Below are positions 1-8,058 of a DNA stretch of 64,000 bases, one piece after another. Source of the stretch: Sphingomonas yabuuchiae (lineage in GTDB: Bacteria; Pseudomonadota; Alphaproteobacteria; Sphingomonadales; Sphingomonadaceae); assembly GCF_001477495.1 (NCBI RefSeq), contig NZ_LDTF01000036.1, forward strand, positions 27,572-91,571, written 5' to 3'. Position 1 is the stretch's first letter, and each line of letters starts with the position of its first letter. Made by a program: the position numbers and the translations under genes. The notes beneath the pieces are model-generated. The model was not told the DNA's origin. It did no database searches and saw nothing but the letters and a program-made list of their open reading frames with translations.

Positions 1-1924
1 GTTCGGCGAGGTCGATCAGGCGTTCCGGACGCTTCAGCTCGGACAGCGCCAGGCGGCGGGCCATCGCCTCGCGCATCTGCGGGACCGTGCGTTCGTCCGC
101 CAGCAGGAACACGAGGTTGTTCCGCAGCATCCGGAACTTGTCGCCTTCGCTGCCCTTGCGCGTGTACATGTTGGCGATGAACTCGGGAACCTCTTCGAGC
201 TGCGACGAAACCTCTAGCGTCTCGTGCTTGACGACCACCAGCCGCGGCTTCCCTTCGCCTACGTCGTCCGGCACGTCGAACGCGCCGGCCGGGAATAGGA
301 TCGGGTCGAATGTCGGTCGGGATCCGCTGAAGATGTCCTTGATCCGGCTGTCGAGCTCGAGACGCACGCGCTCGGCATCGATGCCCTTCTCCTCTCTCGC
401 GATGATCTGCGTCAGGTTCGCCTCCGCATTGAATCGCAGGGGCGCACCGGGGCGGTCGTCGAGATAGGCGCTGTCCGTCTGGAAGCGGACGAGGCTTGCC
501 TCCAGCAGGTCGAGATCGGATGCCGGCGATGCGATCGAATAGCGCAGCTGCGCTGGCGTGATGCCACGCAGCTCGTTGTTGAAGGCCAGCGTGTGCACGA
601 AGATCGTTCTGGCGGCATACGACGCGTAAGGCAGCAGGCCTGCGTTGACGTCGACATCTATCTGCTGCGCCAGCGCCGGCTTGCCAGAGGAGCCTGCGAC
701 GTCGTTGTTGATCGCAGGAACGAAGGCCGACTGTCCGAGCCTGGTCGTGAACTCCCGCTGGACGCTGTCCTGGCTGAGGTCGATGTGATGCGCGTGGATC
801 GCGTAGGCGTCCGCGACGCGGCTCTGCCATATGCAGGAGATGGTCTTCGCGAGTATGCGTAGCATGCCGCGCACGCGCTGGAAGTCGGCCAGCGTCGACG
901 TCTTGTCTGTGAGGGTGTCGATCAGATCCGGATGGAAAGGATAGGTGTCGATGAGCTTCGAGCCCCGAGCACCCTCCCGATTTTCGACGCGCTTGTCCGC
1001 CCAGATCGGGGCGAAGGCTGTTGCCACGTCAGCGGCACCCGACCGGACCTCTTCGAACAGGCGCCGCCTCAGCACCGCCACGGTCTCGTCGTCGCCCGTA
1101 GGGTTCAGGATGGTCGCCTTGCGGCCGGAGACGCTCTCCGCCTCCGAAATGAGTTTCGCCACGGCCTCGTTCTCCGCGGCGAAGGCGTCGGTCGCCTTGC
1201 CGTCGGAACGGACCGCCAGCGTGAAGACGATCGCGGCCCTCGGCGAGGACTCCACTGCGGAGAACAATGCCTTGATGAACCCGGCGAGCTGATCTCGGCC
1301 ACCTGCGCCGGGGCTCTTGCGCAGGTACTCCCCGATCTCGTCCAGAACGATCAGCGACGGCTGGTCGCCGAGCAGTTCCGCCAAAGTCTCCGAGCCCGGC
1401 GCACGGCGTTCCACGTCGGACGCCCGGACCCGCTCATATCCCTCGCGACCGCGCAGCTGATAGGCGAGTTCGCCCCATGGCGTGTAGGCGAGAATGCCGT
1501 CTCCCATCGAGCGGCCATTGGTTGGGTCAGCCGCTTCGCCATCGAAGGCCGCGACTCGTGCACTGCCCGACATGATGACGTCGGTGAATTCGGACATGTT
1601 CGGAATGGCTGCCGCGTTGCGCGCCGCATGGATCAGCGCGATCAGACCGTGGGTCTTGCCGCCGCCGAAGCTCGTATCGAGGCGGAACACGGAGGAGACG
1701 GCGCCGGGTGTACCGGACAGCCGTCTCAGCACCTGATCGAGAAGCTCGCGGAGACCTGCCGTGGGATAGGTGTTCTCGAAGAACCGGACGGGATCGACGT
1801 AGTCGGGCTTACCTGTCCCGTTCACGACGGGTCCGAGCCTTGCGGCGAAGTCCGCATCCGCCATCGTACCGGACAGCACGTCCTGGCGAGGGACGCAGAG
1901 GTCGTAGATCGTTGGCGTGGTCAC
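1..1924 (-). CDS. DUF499-type AAA+ ATPase, 3' end outside window
   Basis: Open reading frame of at least 641 codons on the minus strand that runs off the left edge. It starts with GTG at 1924, and that start overlaps the stop of the upstream HTH gene in a GTGA arrangement, so the two are probably translationally coupled. A Walker A motif (TSFGGGKTH, Lys near residue 90) and a Walker B motif (LIVLDEIGEYL, near residues 191-201) are visible, together with an N-terminal region of the kind seen in DUF499 proteins, which are large predicted ATPases. Members of this family often sit beside DNA methylases and helicases in defence or DNA-modification islands. That role here is inference, because the partner genes would lie left of the window. 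The C-terminus cannot be described. Confidence 0.8.
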   Translation of the reverse strand, partial: MTTPTIYDLCVPRQDVLSGTMADADFAARLGPVVNGTGKPDYVDPVRFFENTYPTAGLRELLDQVLRRLSGTPGAVSSVFRLDTSFGGGKTHGLIALIHAARNAAAIPNMSEFTDVIMSGSARVAAFDGEAADPTNGRSMGDGILAYTPWGELAYQLRGREGYERVRASDVERRAPGSETLAELLGDQPSLIVLDEIGEYLRKSPGAGGRDQLAGFIKALFSAVESSPRAAIVFTLAVRSDGKATDAFAAENEAVAKLISEAESVSGRKATILNPTGDDETVAVLRRRLFEEVRSGAADVATAFAPIWADKRVENREGARGSKLIDTYPFHPDLIDTLTDKTSTLADFQRVRGMLRILAKTISCIWQSRVADAYAIHAHHIDLSQDSVQREFTTRLGQSAFVPAINNDVAGSSGKPALAQQIDVDVNAGLLPYASYAARTIFVHTLAFNNELRGITPAQLRYSIASPASDLDLLEASLVRFQTDSAYLDDRPGAPLRFNAEANLTQIIAREEKGIDAERVRLELDSRIKDIFSGSRPTFDPILFPAGAFDVPDDVGEGKPRLVVVKHETLEVSSQLEEVPEFIANMYTRKGSEGDKFRMLRNNLVFLLADERTVPQMREAMARRLALSELKRPERLIDLAE

Positions 1925-2169
1925 TTGTTGCTTTCCCCTATCCCGGACGTCCTCAGGCGGACGACCACATCGTGCATTCTTCCAACCCGCTCTTCGAGAA
2001 GCGTGGCCAATCTGTCGTTCAGGTCCGAAGGACGAGCGCTCGAACCCGACAACCAGTAGCGAACCATCCTGTCGCTGGTCCCGAGCGCCCTTGCCAGATC
2101 GCTCTGCCAGCGAAGGCCGAACAGCAGCTGTCCGACTTCGATCAGGACATCATCGGCTTCCTCAGGCAT
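1921..2169 (-). CDS. Small helix-turn-helix regulator (XRE/Cro-like)
   Basis: An 82-residue protein. Residues about 22-45 (DLARALGTSDRMVRYWLSG) read as a helix-turn-helix of the Cro/XRE kind, followed by a short helical tail. The ATG at 2169 is preceded closely by AGGAAA. Its stop overlaps the GTG start of the DUF499 ATPase gene, indicating one transcript. An inverted repeat (TTTCCT-6 nt-AGGAAA, 2171-2188) lies directly upstream and covers the ribosome-binding site, which suggests autoregulation. The specific family was not recognised. It could equally be a structural DNA-binding subunit rather than a repressor. Confidence 0.7.
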   Translation of the reverse strand: MPEEADDVLIEVGQLLFGLRWQSDLARALGTSDRMVRYWLSGSSARPSDLNDRLATLLEERVGRMHDVVVRLRTSGIGESNK

Positions 2170-2170
2170 G

Positions 2171-2188
2171 TTTCCTAATTAGAGGAAA
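2171..2188. promoter_or_regulatory. Palindromic operator candidate between divergent defence-like genes
   Basis: Perfect 6-bp inverted repeat TTTCCT / AGGAAA separated by six bases, immediately upstream of the HTH gene start at 2169 and overlapping its Shine-Dalgarno. It lies in the 125-bp region shared with the divergent DUF262 gene (start 2295). Its placement suggests binding by the small HTH protein; this is inferred. Confidence 0.4.
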
Positions 2189-2294
2189 TGGCATTCAGCC
2201 GCAATGGCTCATTGCTTCACCCGGCCACGCCGATTTGTGTGGAAAGCCTTATCTGCTCGCGTAGGTTCGATCGATTGTCCGAAGCGAGGTTTCG

Positions 2295-3959
2295 ATGCGT
2301 CTCAATCCCCAGCACTTCACGGTCGCCAAGCTCATGCAGAGCAGGCTTTTCAGGATACCCGATTATCAGCGGGCATATTCCTGGCAGAAGCGGCAGCGAG
2401 CCGACCTGTTCGAGGACATCAGGGAGGTGCATCGGACTGGTCGCGATCACTTCATGGCTACCGTCGTCGGCCTCGCTCGGGATATACGGATGATAGACGC
2501 CGACGAGTTCGGCGTCGTCGAACTCGTCGATGGCCAGCAGCGCATCACGACGCTCGTCATCCTCATCAAGGCCATCGAGAAGGCGCTGAACGTCGACGAT
2601 CAGACGGAGGGCAAAGTCCGGGAGGACCTGCGCAGGCTTCTGGTTAAGGGCGACGACCACAATCTCGTGCTTCTTCAGACCAACCACGACAGCAGCGACG
2701 TGTTCGCGAGCTACGTCAAGGATGGAGTCATCAGGCGGGATGCGGTCGTCACGGCTGCCGATGAGAATGTCGTCAACGCTGCGGTAGAGTGCGAGGCCTT
2801 CGTTGCCAGTTGGACCGGTCTCGGCACGCTCGTCGATCTCGTTGCCACCATCCGCCACAAGCTGTCGATGATCTACCACGAGCTCGACGATGAAGGCACC
2901 GTCTACCGTGTCTTCGAGGTTCTCAACAGTCGGGGCCTAGACGTCCGTTGGATCGACAAGACGAAGAGCCAGTTGATGGCGTCCATCTTCGAGTACGTAG
3001 AGAAGGGGTCGAGAGCGGATGGGCTGCACGAGATGCAGAACATCTGGAAGGACGTTTACCGCCGACTTGGCCTCGACGATGACCTCGGAGACGAGGCGCT
3101 TCGGTTCGCCGGCACGTGGTCGGACGAGGCTCGTCCCAACCGTGTCCTCAGCGAACAGGATGCGTCCGCGGCCTTGCTGAAGGCGGCCGGAACGAGGCTC
3201 GCTACGATTGTGAAGGCGGCGGCTTGGCTGAAGTTGGTGGTCGCGAAGGTCGTGGATCTGCACAACGACCAGCGTCGAGCTGCGGTGACGCGGATCGGGC
3301 AAGCCAGGTTTCTGGCGATCGCGATCATGCTCCGTGGCTTCGAGGAGAAGACCGAGGCGATGCTTCTCGGCGCGTGGGAACGGGTGACGTTCAGGATCTT
3401 CACGTTGGCCGGCAAGGACAGCCGGACCAAGGTCGGTGAGTATATCCGCTTGGGCTACGACGTGTTGAAGAACGACATGAGCGCCGACGATATACTGAAA
3501 GCGCTTGGCGAACTGGCGGAGGGGTTCGACATCGAAGACATCATCGACGAGAACACGTGGGACGACTGGTACGGCGGTTACAACGAGGAGGTCCGGTATC
3601 TGCTGTTCCGCTACGAGGAGCATCTGGCGTCCATCAGCGGCGTGAAGATCAACGAGTCTCAATGGGCGAAGGTCTGGGCGGCGGATCCGGCCAAGTCGAT
3701 CGAGCACATCATGCCCCAGAGTTCCAACAAGGGGTATGTGCACGGGCTCGGAAATCTGGCGATGCTTCCGCCAGGCGTGAACTCGTCGCTGAAGGACAAG
3801 CCTCCCGAGGACAAGGCCTCACGCTACGTGGAATGCGGGATGAACGCGACGATGGCGGTCGGGCGGGCGATCGAGGAAGGTCTGAAGTGGAACAAGGATG
3901 CGGTACGAGATCGTGCTGCCAAGATCGAAGCATTCGTACGGACAGAGTGGGGAGGCTGA
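2295..3959 (+). CDS. DUF262/DUF1524 single-chain GmrSD-like restriction protein
   Basis: A 554-residue protein with both halves of the GmrSD type IV restriction family in one chain. The N-terminal DUF262 domain has the YQRAYSW stretch (residues 24-30) and the nucleotide-binding DGQQR motif (79-83). The C-terminal DUF1524 domain carries an HNH-like nuclease core: IEHIMPQ at 469-475 with GLGNL and a downstream Asn (N498 region). Characterised relatives use NTP hydrolysis to cut DNA with modified cytosines, and others restrict by sensing DNA modification. The specificity here is unknown. It is divergent from the HTH-DUF499 pair and ends in a strong hairpin at 3994-4029. Start chosen at ATG 2295, preceded by a purine-rich GAAGCGAGG. 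Confidence 0.9.
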   Translation: MRLNPQHFTVAKLMQSRLFRIPDYQRAYSWQKRQRADLFEDIREVHRTGRDHFMATVVGLARDIRMIDADEFGVVELVDGQQRITTLVILIKAIEKALNVDDQTEGKVREDLRRLLVKGDDHNLVLLQTNHDSSDVFASYVKDGVIRRDAVVTAADENVVNAAVECEAFVASWTGLGTLVDLVATIRHKLSMIYHELDDEGTVYRVFEVLNSRGLDVRWIDKTKSQLMASIFEYVEKGSRADGLHEMQNIWKDVYRRLGLDDDLGDEALRFAGTWSDEARPNRVLSEQDASAALLKAAGTRLATIVKAAAWLKLVVAKVVDLHNDQRRAAVTRIGQARFLAIAIMLRGFEEKTEAMLLGAWERVTFRIFTLAGKDSRTKVGEYIRLGYDVLKNDMSADDILKALGELAEGFDIEDIIDENTWDDWYGGYNEEVRYLLFRYEEHLASISGVKINESQWAKVWAADPAKSIEHIMPQSSNKGYVHGLGNLAMLPPGVNSSLKDKPPEDKASRYVECGMNATMAVGRAIEEGLKWNKDAVRDRAAKIEAFVRTEWGG

Positions 3960-3993
3960 TCAGCGGCACCTTCATCGATGACCCAATGAAATG

Positions 3994-4029
3994 AGCCCAC
4001 CCCATGCGACGTTGAGCATGGGGTGGGCT
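3994..4029. terminator. Perfect 14-bp hairpin between convergent genes
   Basis: AGCCCACCCCATGC (3994-4007) pairs perfectly with 4016-4029 across an 8-base loop. It lies between the stop of the DUF262 gene (3959) and the stop of the convergent minus-strand gene (4085). There is no T-tract, so it is either a weak bidirectional terminator or another structured element. Confidence 0.55.
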
Positions 4030-4084
4030 GGGGATGACGGACTCGGTTCCAGCAGTTGGCTACGGCGACATCCCAATCTTTCAG

Positions 4085-4909
4085 TCAGGTGTTGTAGGCG
4101 ATTCCCGGAATCTGCTTGCCCACTTCGTCGTCCGCCAGCGTCGCGACCACCGCTTCGAGCAGGTGATGCGTCAGGCGATCGGATCCGTAGCTGGTCGCCA
4201 GCTCCCCCCACGTCGGCCAACGATCCATTCGGATGCACAGCCATTCGTAGAAGCGGTCGCGCTGTTCGTCGGACTCCAGCCCCAGGGTCCACACCGTCTC
4301 GAAGATCGGCACCACGCCCTCTCCTCGCTTTGACAGGATGATCGAGGGCCGGCCCGCTTCATGGCGGCGCAGAAAGGCGACGTCCCAGCGCGCCGCCGCC
4401 TGTTCGACGCGCACCAGCCTGTCCTCCCGCATTTCGGGTCCGAGGCCCAGCTCGAAGAGCTGGGCGATGGTCGCGGCGGACGGCCGCTGCCTCCGCACGT
4501 CGTACGGTCGCGTGGCGAGCAGCATGTGGATCACCGCCATCCCCTCCGCCGTCACGGCCTTGGCACCGTGCCCGTTCTCCGCCAGTTCGATCAGGCCCTC
4601 CTTGGCGAGCCACAGGTGGAACAGACAGAGGTACAGCCTGCTGGACTCGAATAGATCGTGCGCCTGCTCGTAGAAGGTCGGCTTGCGCCGCACGGTTGCA
4701 ACGAGAACGGCGTGCATGGTCTCCAACAGTTCGTGAGGCGGTTCGCGGTTGTAGTTCGACATTCCCAGCCGACCGTTCCAGAAGGCCGCGCGCAGTGAGG
4801 CCCAGCGTTCGCCGGTCTCCTCGTCGACGAAGACCGTCTCGCCATCGACGTGCTCGCCCCTCAGCCAGTTGCCCCAGGGCAGATCGGGATCGAAGACGCG
4901 CGCGGTCAA
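4085..4909 (-). CDS. Uncharacterised element protein (274 aa)
   Basis: Not recognised. The most likely start is TTG at 4909, which overlaps the upstream stop (TTGA). Reading further upstream in this frame gives an arginine-rich sequence that is the shadow of the preceding gene. The product is soluble and mixed alpha/beta, rich in Trp and Leu, with no signal peptide or membrane segment (for example WGNWLRGEHVDGETVFVDEE near the N-terminus). It is the last gene of a minus-strand run that begins near the AlpA-like regulator at 7913. Its role in the element is unknown. The start codon is the main uncertainty; the reading frame is well supported by the operon overlap. Confidence 0.65.
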   Translation of the reverse strand: MTARVFDPDLPWGNWLRGEHVDGETVFVDEETGERWASLRAAFWNGRLGMSNYNREPPHELLETMHAVLVATVRRKPTFYEQAHDLFESSRLYLCLFHLWLAKEGLIELAENGHGAKAVTAEGMAVIHMLLATRPYDVRRQRPSAATIAQLFELGLGPEMREDRLVRVEQAAARWDVAFLRRHEAGRPSIILSKRGEGVVPIFETVWTLGLESDEQRDRFYEWLCIRMDRWPTWGELATSYGSDRLTHHLLEAVVATLADDEVGKQIPGIAYNT

Positions 4910-5604
4910 CGCCTGTACTCCGTGTCGGAGGGAGCGATGATGGTGGAACCCGGGTCGGCGGATCGCGGATCGCGGCCCTCCTCGATCGCCTTCAGCTGTG
5001 CTGCGAGACGCACGCACTCGCCGTAGACGAAGGCCTCGGTCTTGTAGGTGGGGTCGTCGACGCCGAACGCTGGCGTCCGGGACCCCCGCGGGCGGCGGGC
5101 GTCCTCCGGCAGGAGGTCGGTCCGCTGATTGCAGCTGAAGCCGAACCACCAGGCGTCGTCGTCCGCGGCTTCGTTCCGATGGACGCCCTGCTGGAACCCC
5201 GGAGGGACGCCGTTGGGGTGGCACACGCTGCGATCCTCATCTTCCCAGTCCTCGCAGGCGGCGGAATAGTCGAGACCGCCGTGCACGCCGATCGTGATTC
5301 CCGTGAGGGTTCCGCTCTCGCGGCCGAAGAGCGGATGGCCGGGCGGGACGGAGACGTATCCCTGGAGGTGTCCGCCCTCCGGGTTGCGACGGATGATGCA
5401 TCCGTATCCCGACATCGGATCGGTCCATGCGATCTTGTCGGCTTCCGTCGCCCACGGTCCATCGTTCGAGGGGTGCACGTCCGGCACGTGATAGACGGCA
5501 TCGACGTGGACGAGGCCGCCACCGTCCTTCCACGGACGGTGCAGGTCGGTTGCGGTGTTCGCCACGACGGGCAGCGAGATGGTGGAGGGCTTCTTCCTGG
5601 GCAT
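4906..5604 (-). CDS. Uncharacterised element protein (232 aa)
   Basis: Not recognised. ATG at 5604 has a GGAG-type ribosome-binding site about 8 bases upstream. The N-terminus is basic (MPRKKPSTI). The rest is acidic and rich in Asp, Gly and Trp (WWFGFSC, CEDWEDEDR), with several Cys but no obvious zinc-binding spacing. It overlaps the downstream 274-residue gene by four bases, so the two are probably made together. No membrane segment or signal peptide is seen. It probably belongs to the same transcript as the primase-like gene 74 bases upstream. Confidence 0.65.
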   Translation of the reverse strand: MPRKKPSTISLPVVANTATDLHRPWKDGGGLVHVDAVYHVPDVHPSNDGPWATEADKIAWTDPMSGYGCIIRRNPEGGHLQGYVSVPPGHPLFGRESGTLTGITIGVHGGLDYSAACEDWEDEDRSVCHPNGVPPGFQQGVHRNEAADDDAWWFGFSCNQRTDLLPEDARRPRGSRTPAFGVDDPTYKTEAFVYGECVRLAAQLKAIEEGRDPRSADPGSTIIAPSDTEYRR

Positions 5605-5678
5605 TTCGTTCTCCTCGGATGAAGTCCGCCGACGCGGCGGACCGGTGGTGGTGATCGACGATGTTCGGTGTCCGCTGC

Positions 5679-6647
5679 TCAGGCGTGGAGGAGCAGCCAC
5701 TCCTCGTTGAAGTCCTTCCCGGCACGGGGGACGAGGTCCTCCGCGGCGAGGCCGGCAGCCGCGTACGCGGCGATCGCTGCCGCTGCGGCGGCTCTGCCCG
5801 GTGCGTCTGCGTCGCCGCAGACGATCACGCTCTTTACTTCCGCTGGGAAGCGGACGTGCGGCAGGTTGCCATCGCCCACCGCCGCCCAGACGCTGGCCCC
5901 GGGGAACATGAGTCTCACCGCCAGTCCGTCCTCGACGCTCGCCGCCAGCATCACCGTCTCCGCGACGGGACTGAAGCGGACTGCGCAGCCGCGCACCCGG
6001 CCGAGCGACAGCCTCGGCGTGCCACGGGTCGACTTGCGCCCCTCTTGGTCGAGGAAGGTGCGCTGGATGCCAGCGAGCCGGCCTTCGCGGTCTTGCAGCG
6101 CCGCGATCATCGCCGGCTCGCGTCGACCCTCGCGACCGTCCGCATCCCACCAGCGCGCGACGTGCGAGTGGCGGATCGATCCGGGTACGGCGTGGCCGAT
6201 GCCCCGGTTCGTGAGGTACGTCTCGCTCAGCGACCAGCCGATCGGCGTCGCCTCCTGCCAGATCTGACGGGCCCGCCTCACCGACTCCGCGCGACGCATC
6301 GCGATGATGACCGGGTTCTCGAGCTTCGGCGGCACGATGGTCGCTGTGCCGACCAGATCGAGGCAGGCCTGGCGGAAGTCGACGTGATGGAGACGCCGAT
6401 GGAGTTCGATCACGTCGCCGCCCGCTTCGCAGCCGTGGCAGTGGAAGACCTGCTTGCCCTCGTTGACGAAGAAGCTGGCGGTATCCTCCGGGTGGAAGGG
6501 ACACAGCCCCTTCAGTTCGTCGCCGCTCTTCTTCAGGTCGGTCGCTTCCGCCGCGACCCTGGCGATCGAGGTCTCCGCCTTGATGCGGGCGACGTCGATG
6601 CGCCCCTTCTCGTCCATGTATCTGGCCGGGAGGCCGATGCTGTCCAT
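5679..6647 (-). CDS. CHC2 zinc-finger and Toprim primase-like protein
   Basis: A 322-residue protein with a DnaG-type CHC2 zinc finger (Cys49, His52, Cys70, Cys73 in GLCPFHPEDT...FHCHGCEAGG). A Toprim-like C-terminal half follows, in which VIVCGDADAPGR supplies the acidic pair and an upstream ASVEDGLA supplies the Glu. Such short primases are typical of plasmids, phage satellites and integrated elements, where they prime element replication or act as DNA-binding accessory factors. ATG 6647 was preferred over ATG 6653 because GAAGGAG then sits seven bases upstream. No helicase domain is fused, so replication would need a helicase from elsewhere. Confidence 0.85.
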   Translation of the reverse strand: MDSIGLPARYMDEKGRIDVARIKAETSIARVAAEATDLKKSGDELKGLCPFHPEDTASFFVNEGKQVFHCHGCEAGGDVIELHRRLHHVDFRQACLDLVGTATIVPPKLENPVIIAMRRAESVRRARQIWQEATPIGWSLSETYLTNRGIGHAVPGSIRHSHVARWWDADGREGRREPAMIAALQDREGRLAGIQRTFLDQEGRKSTRGTPRLSLGRVRGCAVRFSPVAETVMLAASVEDGLAVRLMFPGASVWAAVGDGNLPHVRFPAEVKSVIVCGDADAPGRAAAAAAIAAYAAAGLAAEDLVPRAGKDFNEEWLLLHA

Positions 6648-6778
6648 GTGCATGCTCCTTCGCTGGTCAATCGCCACGTTCGCGGTGGTCTTGGGCCTCT
6701 TTCCTTCGGCCCCTGCCTCCACCGCCCGGCTCAAGCCGGCCGGCGCTTCCGCGCCGCAGTCACTTTCATCGGAGATCC

Positions 6779-6835
6779 GCCCGCGCGTTCGCGCGCGGGC
6801 GCAACCATCCCGATCCGGGCGCCGTTGGCGCCCGG
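6779..6835. terminator. Tandem GC-rich hairpins between element genes
   Basis: Two perfect 9-bp stems lie side by side. The first (6779-6787 with 6792-6800) closes a TTCG loop on the plus strand; the second (6815-6823 with 6827-6835) closes a 3-base loop. They lie in a 201-bp gap between the gene ending at 6849 and the primase-like gene, both on the minus strand. There is no T-tract, so the function may be transcript processing or attenuation rather than termination. Confidence 0.45.
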
Positions 6836-6848
6836 CACCTTCCCGAAC

Positions 6849-7526
6849 TCAGCTCGAGCGGCGGGAATGCAGGTCGATCGAACCACCACGATCGCCCAGG
6901 CTGATCCGGGTGACGGCATGGGCCAGCAGGAACGGCGATGGAGGACGCAGTCCCATGCGGTACGTCCACCAGTCGGCGGCCGCCCGCTGGTTCAGCAGCA
7001 TGTCCTCGCGCTTCGTGCCTTCGGGCCACTCCGGGCCGATGCCCGCCTGCGCCGCCGCCACCAGCATCGGTGTTCCGAAGTCGACGAGCTGGCCGAAGAT
7101 GGAGTCCCGGATGAGCGCCAGGCTCCAGTCGAAGGTGTTGGTTGCAGGCACGTTCGCCGCCAGGATCTCCTTCGCGTAGTCCTCGGTGTCCTCGTCGCAG
7201 GCCAGCACCTTGCCGTAGGTGTCGACGACGAGCGGCCCCCTGGTCCTCGTCCCTGCTGCGGCGACCACCGCCGCCGCAGCGGCATAGCCCACCGCGACCT
7301 CGGTCATCCTGCCGGACGGATCGGGCAGCTTCAGGAGACCCTGCTGCCGATCGATCATTTCGATCGGGGCCGCCGCGATGCTGGAGCCCGAGCATCCCAG
7401 GAGGGTGGCGAGACGCACCAGCAGCGCGGGCGGTTCGGAGTTGGTCTTCGATGCGCGGTGGATCAGCGCGATCTGGTCGGGCGAGAGGTTTCCGCTCGCG
7501 AGCGGAAGATGATGTACGTTGTCCAT
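6849..7526 (-). CDS. Uncharacterised element protein (225 aa)
   Basis: Not recognised. ATG 7526 (MDNVHHLPLASG) was chosen because a GAGG box lies about ten bases upstream; a longer frame to 7622 has no good site. A central alanine-rich helix (GYAAAAAVVAAAG) could be mistaken for a membrane segment, but it is short and is followed by ordinary soluble sequence. The C-terminal half has a conserved look (RAAADWWTYRMGLR). It lies between the AlpA-like regulator and the primase-like gene, separated from the latter by tandem hairpins. Function unknown. Confidence 0.6.
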   Translation of the reverse strand: MDNVHHLPLASGNLSPDQIALIHRASKTNSEPPALLVRLATLLGCSGSSIAAAPIEMIDRQQGLLKLPDPSGRMTEVAVGYAAAAAVVAAAGTRTRGPLVVDTYGKVLACDEDTEDYAKEILAANVPATNTFDWSLALIRDSIFGQLVDFGTPMLVAAAQAGIGPEWPEGTKREDMLLNQRAAADWWTYRMGLRPPSPFLLAHAVTRISLGDRGGSIDLHSRRSS

Positions 7527-7617
7527 GACGATGTCCTCGTTGTTCGCCGGAAGCCGTGGGGCGGCCTCCGTCCTTGCTGACGGGCTGCATTCTGCCGACG
7601 TCGCGTCGGGACGCGGA

Positions 7618-7637
7618 CCCACGGCCGAAGTCGTGGG
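7618..7637 (-). terminator. Weak hairpin downstream of AlpA-like gene
   Basis: CCCACG (7618-7623) pairs with CGTGGG (7632-7637) over an 8-base loop, 18 bases past the stop of the minus-strand AlpA-like gene. The stem is short and has no T-tract, so it may only attenuate read-through. Confidence 0.25.
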
Positions 7638-7655
7638 CCAGCGCAGGCAGGCGGA

Positions 7656-7913
7656 TCAGTTGGTGGGGTCGTATTCGCTGGTCGTGATGGCGCGGTTGCG
7701 GTCGATCCAGGCGTCGAGATCGTCCGGATGGTACCTCACCGCCGTCCCCAGCTTGATGAAGCGGGGCGAGTTGTCGCCCTTGCGGCCGTAGAGCCGCATC
7801 TTCTCCAAGGTGTTCTTGGCCAGTCCGCAGTACGTCGCGGCCTCGGTGGTGGTCAGCAGGGGGCGGCGGCCGTGCGGCGTGGCGGGTGCGGCGCTGGTGA
7901 CGTGGGTCTGCAT
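7656..7913 (-). CDS. AlpA/excisionase-like helix-turn-helix protein
   Basis: An 85-residue protein of the excisionase/AlpA type. LLTTTEAATYCGLAKNTLEK (residues about 19-38) is the MerR-like winged HTH entry helix pair. It is followed by PRFIKLGTAVRYHPDDLDAWIDRN, the usual wing and final helix of this family. AlpA-like proteins regulate or direct excision of integrated elements that carry a tyrosine integrase, as this one does at 11640-13031. ATG 7913 has GAGGAG about ten bases upstream. An inverted repeat (7932-7952) lies 18 bp upstream of the start. Confidence 0.85.
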   Translation of the reverse strand: MQTHVTSAAPATPHGRRPLLTTTEAATYCGLAKNTLEKMRLYGRKGDNSPRFIKLGTAVRYHPDDLDAWIDRNRAITTSEYDPTN

Positions 7914-7931
7914 TCGACTTGCTCCTCGTAT

Positions 7932-7952
7932 GCCGCCTTGGGATCAGGCGGC
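7932..7952. promoter_or_regulatory. Inverted repeat upstream of AlpA-like gene
   Basis: GCCGCCT (7932-7938) and AGGCGGC (7946-7952) form a perfect 7-bp inverted repeat with a 7-base spacer. It lies in the 145-bp divergent region between the AlpA-like gene and the kinase operon, and is a candidate operator for either direction. Confidence 0.35.
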
Positions 7953-8058
7953 GGAGCACTTCTTGTATGCACGGCAATCGACGTGATCGTCGGCAAACAT
8001 CCCCGGCGGGGGGTGGACATTGTTGGAGAGGTAATCCCAAGATATCGCCGCGGCTGAC

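Noticed and set aside
4910..5224. N-terminal extension of the 274-residue element protein
   Set aside because: Arg/Pro-rich sequence that is the out-of-frame shadow of the upstream gene; TTG 4909 with a TTGA overlap is more likely.
7143..7526. Plus-strand frame with Arg/Ser/Pro-rich translation in the element
   Set aside because: Antisense shadow of the 225-residue protein; no ribosome-binding site and biased composition.
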